A stretch of 64,000 nt of DNA, taken from the NCBI GenBank assembly GCA_026260175.1, contig JAKCWW010000315.1, positions 12,661 through 76,660 of the forward strand, written 5' to 3'. How positions within the stretch are numbered: the first letter of the stretch is position 1; each line of letters starts with the position of its first letter. Below, piece after piece: positions 59,001-64,000 of the stretch. The notes beneath the pieces were generated by a model that saw only the letters and a program-made list of their open reading frames with translations, was not told where the DNA came from and made no database searches. A program made the position numbers and the translations under genes. Source of the stretch: Reticulitermes lucifugus. Its lineage: Eukaryota > Arthropoda > Insecta > Blattodea > Rhinotermitidae.

Positions 59001-61935
59001 TACATTAATGAATACGCCAATGAAGATGTATTGCGATTTCAAAGACGTTCGTGTTAGAATTAATTTGTTTATAAGCAATAACACTTTGAAACAAGAAATT
59101 CATCTAGATGTTACTGAAAGATTCACGGATCCAGGAATCCCTTACCTGAAGTAGGATACAGCAGTGATGGCGCAGGTCCGAGTTGGTACCGAGTGCCACT
59201 GACCCTGTTCAAGGCATCAAGAGCTTTCCTTCCCATGCTCATAAGATCATCATAGTCTCCCGCTTTCTTGTTTGTATATCCCCAAGGTATGAGCCACATC
59301 TGCGAATATGCATGCATTGTAAGATACAGTTTTATTCTGTCCTTCCTGTCCATTATGAAGTCCGATATGGCCCTTGACTCCGGCTCGGAGAACGGTCTTG
59401 GACCCGCGTAAGTTTCGTGACACGGATCATCCGAAGCGCCCACTTCGCCCCAGTGGAAGTCCCAGTTCCTGTTCATGTCCACTCCTCGACACGTCTCCCC
59501 CCACAAGAAACTTGTCAACGTCCTGGAGCTTTCCAGGTCTTGGGACTCGTGGTTTGAACGGGTCTTTCTCCAGAATCGATCTGTCGTGTGGGAATATTCG
59601 TAGCCATCAGGGTTGGATACTGGCAGGATATACCAGTCGGCACCCTCAACCACTTTACGATTAACTTTGAAGTTTTCAACCAGCTGTTTTAGGGTGTACA
59701 TGACCACAGCTGGTGAAATCCATTCCCTGGCATGCATACCTGAAACAGGAGGGATCTACTGTGTTATGGACGTTAAAGGTATACAAAACAACAATTTAAT
59801 TGATGACAGTCAAACCCCAATATAGCGCCACTGTTTTTTTTGCCACAATTGTGACGGTATATCGAGGGTGGAGGGACATCGAAATATTGTGTAAAGGGGA
59901 TTGTCTGTTCACAGACTTTCATGGACGCTAAGTGAGGGTGGCGCTATATCTGCGGTTGACTAATTCCTGTGTTTGTAAAATATGTTTCTTTTTATTCTGA
60001 GTGACAGAGAAAGTTGCCTAAGCTCCAACGCTTTTGACTTGTAAGCGGCAGGTGTCTGGTTCGAAACTCGGCCAGAATACCGTCTAGCTTGAGTTTGTTC
60101 TTGGTTTTCTTCAGACCATTTGGACAAATACCGAGGTATTAACATCAAAATAATCACGGCCCTTTCCTTTTGTATCACTTTTATATCATTTTTAAAGCCA
60201 TGACTTTGTCGTTAAATATACCGTAATAAATAAATAAACAAACAAATAAAATATTTTGGCGGGAGAAAAGTTTTTAAATATGTCTGAACACAAAATGTTT
60301 AGGAAAATATTTGGAACCCTGAGGAATAAGGATATGTGTACCGAAAATGGGATACTATCTAATGATAAACTAGGTTTGTCTAGTTCTGCGGTAATTTTAA
60401 AGTAAATACAATGAAGTAGGCCTAAGTTCAGCTCTTAACCGTCACGATTACTTCCTGGTAATTAACATTTACTTTTTGCACAAAACTTAAGATTTTAATC
60501 CCTATAAGGGAAGCCATGCCAATCCGTATAACCATATATTTAATCTCAGAAAGTTTAAGGCTGTTCATTTCTTCTTGCGAGGAAGTAATGCCTGTGCTCG
60601 TTCATGTCTTAAGCGAATACATTATTTTCTTGTACCGTACGCTAACGTTTCGCTTTTAAATGTATTGGAGTTTTGATCATAGGTTGTATTCCTTTGATGC
60701 TTCGTAAGAAGAGCTTGAGTAAAGTATCATTGTTAAGGTATACGTTGAGTTAAGTCCTTTATAAAAATTCTATGTCGTTTCTGATTTCAGAAATCTGTTT
60801 GTTTTGAGAATCGTACGAAATATATAAATAATTGTGTCGTTTTTGGATGCAAAAATGAAGTGAAACGTTTTAAAATGTAAATTTTGTTTAACAAGCGAAA
60901 CAAATTTTATTATTCGTAATTTACATTTCAAGTCAAACCAGCGCCGATTATGTACAAAGATGGAAAGGAAAATAAGAAATGCAATTAAAAGTTATCGGAA
61001 TTTTTGTACCAATTTCATTATAACTGAAATATGCTTGTAGATCCCCTAAAAGTCGCCCGCGGAATCTCTGGGTTCTGTGGAACACAGTTTGAATACCGCT
61101 ATAGGAGAGGACACGGAGAAATGTAGAAGGCAATGCAGGGCACAAGTGGAAAGGAGGGAGGACATTAGACTGCCTAAGGTAGATTTCACACGCGCCACTG
61201 TGTGGATGAGTTATTAGAGTCCCAGCCACAGACTTAGAAGTGACCTGCCAGTACGCGCGCAGCTCTGACGTCACAGACACTTGTCCTGTAGCCTAGCCAC
61301 TTTGTGTCTCGTCTGAAGGGTTCCGACCCAGTGCCTGGCAGTCAACAACTGCGTGTCTGGACACGGAGTGGTCTGTATGAAAGCAGCCCGAGACTCTGAA
61401 TGCAGTGTACACACGTCGATGAAGAATTGTTGAGAGGCCCGAAAGAGGAAGGTCGGATGTCTAGTGATAATCGGAACTGGCCCTAGAGGCCTAAAGGTGG
61501 ACAGTACTGAAGAAGACGCAGTCTGTTGAACTCACCCCCATCTATCCAAACTGCCGGCTTGACCTCGCCGTTCTTGGTTAGCTGCCCAGTTGATATCTTG
61601 ATCACTTTGAGCGGCTGTCCTAAGCTCGACTGTCCTATGGTTAGCATCTCCACGAGTCCTGGATATTTCAGACTGAGGTAATCCAGGTACCGCAGCATGT
61701 CTGCAAGCAACGCAGTACGCGATACTTCACACTGCCTTTTATTACGGCGATTAAATCAATAAGCGGGTCCGGAAAATACTCTGACAATAATGTCGCGCTG
61801 CACTTACCCGAATATCTGTGGTACCTCATGAAGGTCATTTCATGTCCCTTGCTGTTCCGTAACTCAATGCGTTGCTCCCGTGACATCCCCGGGTTCTGCG
61901 CAGCTATGGCTTTCTGGAACAGATGTGACAGCACA
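53022..61935 (-). CDS. M14 metallocarboxypeptidase, carboxypeptidase B-like, 5'-partial
   Basis: Zinc exopeptidase of the M14A (pancreatic CPA/CPB) type, removing C-terminal residues outside the cell. Exons on the minus strand in order: 61808-61935, 61536-61700, 59146-59739, 53022-53197; all GT-AG, phases agree, about 354 codons. The first visible exon encodes the end of the propeptide ([20 protein letters not shown]) and the mature start [17 protein letters not shown]. Catalytic set: HAREW (zinc His69, Glu72), WRKTRS (Arg127), MNRNW (Asn144, Arg145), TMHAYSQ (His196), LLYPTSG (Tyr248), YTVELRDDG (Glu270). GGADDW places Asp at position 255, as in CPB. The Cys138-Cys161 pair is kept. There is an insertion of about 15 residues between Arg127 and Asn144. 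The stop follows [10 protein letters not shown]. The signal peptide and early propeptide exon are not found in the window. Confidence 0.93.
53254..53555. mobile_element. pogo-like MITE with intact ends and TA duplication
   Basis: 302 bp, flanked by TA on both sides (53252-53253 and 53556-53557). Left end CAGTAGGCCCTCGATTTGAC; right end, in complement, CAGTGGGCCCTCGATTTAAC. GTCCGTTAAATC motifs are repeated near both ends. It has no coding capacity. It lies 56 bp from the last carboxypeptidase exon, just upstream of its splice acceptor. Confidence 0.88.
53595..53800 (+). mobile_element. SINE family B copy
   Basis: Reads GGGATTTGTGGTGGACAAAA, GCAGGGTTTTCTCCAAACAG, TCCGGTTTTCCCCTTCTGGA, ATCCGGCGCTGGTAC, the same order as 42045-42235. 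The head (TCTCACCGGGGAGGCC) is decayed. Confidence 0.65.
54556..54765. repeat. FWDVTPC-like repeat, palindromic copy
   Basis: The plus strand translates as [21 protein letters not shown], the closest match here to the translated signature often seen in insect repeats. It is followed by GACAACTTGCTGCCTGCATT, then by the reverse half TGATGTTTCACCAAATTGTT, AACTACCAGACTATACGG. Confidence 0.65.
54790..54925 (-). mobile_element. possible LINE 3' tail
   Basis: Minus strand: [13 protein letters not shown] followed by [11 protein letters not shown], spaced like the DNIKMDL and RALVNTVMNLRVP pieces of the other LINE tails in this window. Weak on its own. Confidence 0.4.
55175..55612. mobile_element. 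hAT-like MITE interrupted by a second GC-rich element
   Basis: The outer ends CAGGTGTTCACAAATC (55175) and TTTTTGCATCCATG (to 55612) and the body CGCCTAATATTTGTCGG, GGCGCATAGAATTTTGAAGT, TCTCCTAGATTTTTGGAAAA match the short copy at 42973-43137. Roughly 55205-55479 has no counterpart there; it is G+C-rich and ends CTCTCGGCGGCCCTG, whose complement CAGGGCCGCCGAGAG looks like a hAT terminus. It is probably an insertion of one element into another; the inner left limit is uncertain. Confidence 0.55.
57195..57490 (+). mobile_element. SINE family A, forward copy with B box
   Basis: The head includes a B box GGTTCGATTCCCGGC (57250-57264). The body has ATTTTTCTCTTCTCCAAAGC, CTGCTCTGGGGCCCACCCAG, CAGTGGGTACGCGGGCTCTG, GCATGAAACTGGCCACTGAC and CATCTAGTGTCGAGGTTAAA. 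It matches 52092-52387 in the opposite orientation. Confidence 0.75.
59807..59962. mobile_element. small MITE with pogo-like ends
   Basis: Left end CAGTCAAACCCCAATATAGC; the right end in complement is TAGTCAACCGCAGATATAGC, and both continue GCCAC. About 156 bp, without coding sequence. A clean TA duplication is not visible. Confidence 0.65.
60020..60240 (+). mobile_element. SINE family B copy with tRNA-like head and A-rich tail
   Basis: The head has B-box-like GGTTCGAAACT, then GTTCTTGGTTTTCTTCAGAC, CACGGCCCTTTCCTTTTGTA, GACTTTGTCGTTAAATATAC and a tail of AAATA/AACAA units. It resembles 42045-42235 in plan, but the middle is diverged. Confidence 0.6.
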
Positions 61936-62069
61936 CTGTAATTGTAGGCCATATTTACACAAATTAAAGTTTCGAGTTGGAAGGACCTCTCCATTACCCT
62001 GGATCTCTAGACGTGGCGTTACTTACAAGTCGTCTGCGCGTTTAACCCCATGCGCAGTTGTGCCTACTT

Positions 62070-62222
62070 CTCGGGCACCAGGTCGACTGGGCGAATAAAT
62101 TTAGCACTGTGTCGCCTAATATTTGTGGGTCTTCATTGTGGAACTTGCTTCACGTCACTTCTTCTGGCGCCTAGAATTTTGCGGTGGCTCCTAGGTTTTT
62201 TAAAAATTTGTGCACACCAGCC
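62070..62222. mobile_element. hAT-like MITE, right part
   Basis: Shares GTCGCCTAATATTTGTGGGT, CTGGCGCCTAGAATTTTGCG, GGTGGCTCCTAGGTTTTTTA and the end TTTGTGCACACCAG with 42973-43137 and 55480-55612. The left terminus is not clear. Confidence 0.55.
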
Positions 62223-62429
62223 TATGTGTTGACAAGGCAGGCAATGTACGTATAACGTAATATCGAGACACGTTCGCGAAACCATTGTTGCCGTGGGAAA
62301 GCAGTAAGTAGTACATATTCTGAGGGTGTTTCTATAGCCTTAGTTATTCAGCAAAGCGCATGCGGCCTGTGGCTTTTCTGGCTCTCATAAACTGCACGAA
62401 TTTCGGAAAAAGGTTATTGAAAGTAAAAT

Positions 62430-62730
62430 ATGTGTTTTGGTTTTCTCTACAACTTTCGTCCGAAACATTTCTCATTCGGAGAAGAATTGAGCGAGATATA
62501 AATGTACATACGTCGTCATGCAAAGTACCCGTTATTTTTGTCAGATTTTAATGAAACTTGAATTTTCTCGGCAGATTTTAGAAAAAATACTCACATATAT
62601 CAAATTTCATGAAAATACGTCCAGTGGGAGCCGAGTTGTTCCATACGGGCGGACGGACGTACAGACTGACATGACGAAGCTGATAATCACTTTTCGCAAT
62701 TTTGTGAACTCGCCTAAAAACGTGTTCCCA
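62430..62730 (+). repeat. dispersed insect repeat of unknown class
   Basis: The translated pieces FLIRRRIERDINVHTSSCKV, MKLEFSRQILEKI, KFHENTSSGSRVVPYGRTDV and MTKLIITFRNFVNSPKN resemble a sequence I associate with a repeat scattered through many insect genomes. No ends or transposase domain are visible, so the class is unknown. Confidence 0.45.
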
Positions 62731-63099
62731 TGACGTATATGGGTTTGTTAAAGCTGACAGTACCGTATAGGTGGTGGTTAACTATCTGTATGTGCTGCAA
62801 ATTAGGGAACGTCCAATTGTGGGTGTTCAACTTTTGAAAGGACGAAGTTAATTTAAATTATATGTTTAAGAAATAAAGTAATCTCGATAATCCATGTATA
62901 TATATATATGTATTAGTAGATATAAAAAGGGTAACACTTGCTGCTCTGCAGTGATAGAAGATTTTGTAGAAGTTGTGAACAGAATCAGACGATGGAAACA
63001 GCAAATGGCAGTAGAAGGTGTTCTTGAATCGGTATTGCAGTGTAAAGCTTGTCCGAAAACAGTTCATAACATTCTTAAGAAGGACGAAAGGGCGTTAAT

Positions 63100-63235
63100 G
63101 GATTCATCAGGCTCAAGATGGGGACCATCGGCGCTATATTCAAAGTCCATGAACTGTGGGGAGTTTCTTGAATAGCTGAGGAATTGTTAACTTCTGAAGA
63201 AGGACTGCGCTGTATTCAGTTATTTGTATTGTCAA
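63100..63235 (+). mobile_element. LINE 3' end
   Basis: The plus strand reads SGSRWGPSALYSKSMNCGEF then, after a stop, LLTSEEGL-type sequence (GAATTGTTAACTTCTGAAGA). It parallels the LLASQEGL end seen on the minus strand at 26470-26530. A short terminal fragment. Confidence 0.45.
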
Positions 63236-63399
63236 GTTCTTTCTAACAGGGCTTCAGTCATTGGCAGAGGTTTGTTTTTCATCTGAAGTTTGGTCCCAGT
63301 GATCGACTCATGCCGTTTTCAGAACGAACGATTGAATTAGTAGTTTGTATAATGACTTATTACGATTTCCTGATCATGCCATTAAACACAGTGATTTGA

Positions 63400-63600
63400 C
63401 GCTTTTTATGTGTTGCGAAATTTTCTGCCTGTCCTTTCCATGTTATGACACACATATTGCGTCCATATACGAGTAATTTTGTTCTTGTTGCAAACCTTGC
63501 ACGAAGGCATCCTGTTGCTGACAGCACAGTACACGGTGCTTGACCACACATCCGACACATATGTATATACTTTACGTCTTAGTCTTTTGACAGGAGAATT
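63400..63600 (-). pseudogene. possible piggyBac-like transposase C-terminal zinc finger remnant
   Basis: A minus-strand frame includes MPSCKVCNKNKITRIWTQYV followed by C, resembling the C-terminal Cys-rich finger of piggyBac transposases (CKVCxKxxxRxxTRYxC). The second Cys pair is not conserved and no other domain or terminal repeat was found. Low confidence. Confidence 0.35.
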
Positions 63601-64000
63601 AATGATGTAACATGCATAGAACTGCATAATTTGAATGAGAAATAAAACGTACACTTAGGCTATATTCTGTTACACATTTCATGACCTAGTTGAGCAAGTC
63701 TGTTTTTACGATTCTTAGCTGGAAGGCTATTTGTGCGAAAGATGAGGGAGATAATTGTCATTCTAACAAGATAGGCAATGTACTGTAACGTAACACTGTG
63801 GCGCGTTCGACTAATGTTTGTACCTCCTCGGCTATCCTAACAGCCTAATACCATTTCAGTTAAAGAGAGTGCTTTTATAGCGATTTCGCCGGTTAAAATA
63901 AAACTTACTTAGGGTTTTTGCACATAAAGTTGGCCGATTTTAAACAACTTTGGAAATTATCGACAGATTTCATGCAAGTCCCCAGTATCAACTTTCACGG

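Larger units (their letters stand above)
53198..59145 (-). other. large carboxypeptidase intron, repeat-rich
   Basis: 5.9-kb intron between the catalytic exon and the last exon. It holds a pogo-like MITE (53254-53555), SINEs (53595, 57195), a palindromic repeat (54556), a LINE tail (about 54790-54925), and nested hAT-like elements (55175-55612). The parts at 55.6-57.1 and 57.5-59.1 kb have no recognisable feature. Confidence 0.65.
59740..61535 (-). other. carboxypeptidase intron with small MITE and SINE
   Basis: 1.8-kb intron between the second and third visible exons. It contains the MITE-like 59807-59962 and SINE 60020-60240. The sequence 60.3-61.5 kb shows no recognisable feature. Confidence 0.6.
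61936..64000. other. region upstream of the visible carboxypeptidase exons
   Basis: Should contain or lead to the signal-peptide exon of the carboxypeptidase, but no frame with a signal peptide and a fitting donor was found. It holds a hAT-like MITE end (62070-62222), a dispersed repeat (62430-62730), a LINE 3' end (63100-63230) and a possible piggyBac remnant (63400-63600). The final 400 bp show nothing recognisable. Confidence 0.5.

Overview
The window is a stretch of insect nuclear genome, about 62% A+T, with compact coding exons, long repeat-rich introns and three short assembly uncertainties (73 Ns at 26531-26603 and single Ns at 32251 and 44655). Protein similarity and repeat content (several tRNA-derived SINE families, pogo/Tigger-like and hAT-like MITEs, non-LTR retrotransposon 3' ends, a short palindromic repeat that translates as a 'VFWDVTPC'-like string) suggest a polyneopteran insect, perhaps a cockroach or termite. 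That placement is inference; no marker gene settles it.

Four host genes can be supported. (1) 168-28308 (+): the last 11 coding exons of split ends (spen, the SHARP/SPEN orthologue), from the second half of the last RRM, through one exon of 11.6 kb, to the C-terminal SPOC domain and stop. The 11 exons join without a break into about 4,499 codons. (2) 33809-34015 (-): an intronless 68-residue CDC26 (APC12), a small subunit of the anaphase-promoting complex. (3) 34421-41515 (+): a complete nine-exon ING3 of 402 residues, divergent from CDC26 across a 405-bp shared promoter interval. (4) 53022-61935 (-): four exons of a secreted-type M14 metallocarboxypeptidase with every catalytic residue present and an Asp at the position that gives carboxypeptidase B specificity. 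Its signal peptide and first propeptide exon are not visible.

Layout: 0-28.3 kb spen; 28.3-33.8 kb spen 3' UTR and intergenic DNA with a SINE; 33.8-41.5 kb the CDC26/ING3 divergent pair; 41.5-53.0 kb intergenic DNA dense in SINEs, MITEs and LINE ends; 53.0-61.9 kb carboxypeptidase; 61.9-64.0 kb upstream DNA with more repeats. spen, CDC26 and ING3 are all general nuclear or chromatin-regulation genes: Spen is a corepressor and RNA-binding scaffold, ING3 is the histone-H3K4me3 reader of the Tip60/NuA4 acetyltransferase, and CDC26 acts in the cell cycle. The carboxypeptidase is unrelated to them and is probably a digestive or haemolymph protease.

I saw no prokaryotic-style system, CRISPR array, endogenous virus or rRNA. 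The items most worth a second look are within spen: a five-unit internal protein repeat whose units carry LSD-like tripeptides (a motif class that the SPOC domain binds), a recurrent KAHLLQ-type motif, a small in-frame exon behind a GU-repeat 3' splice site with a NAGNAG acceptor, a 1.1-kb foldback in the intron just before the last SPOC exon, and a group of Pumilio-type sites in the 3' UTR.
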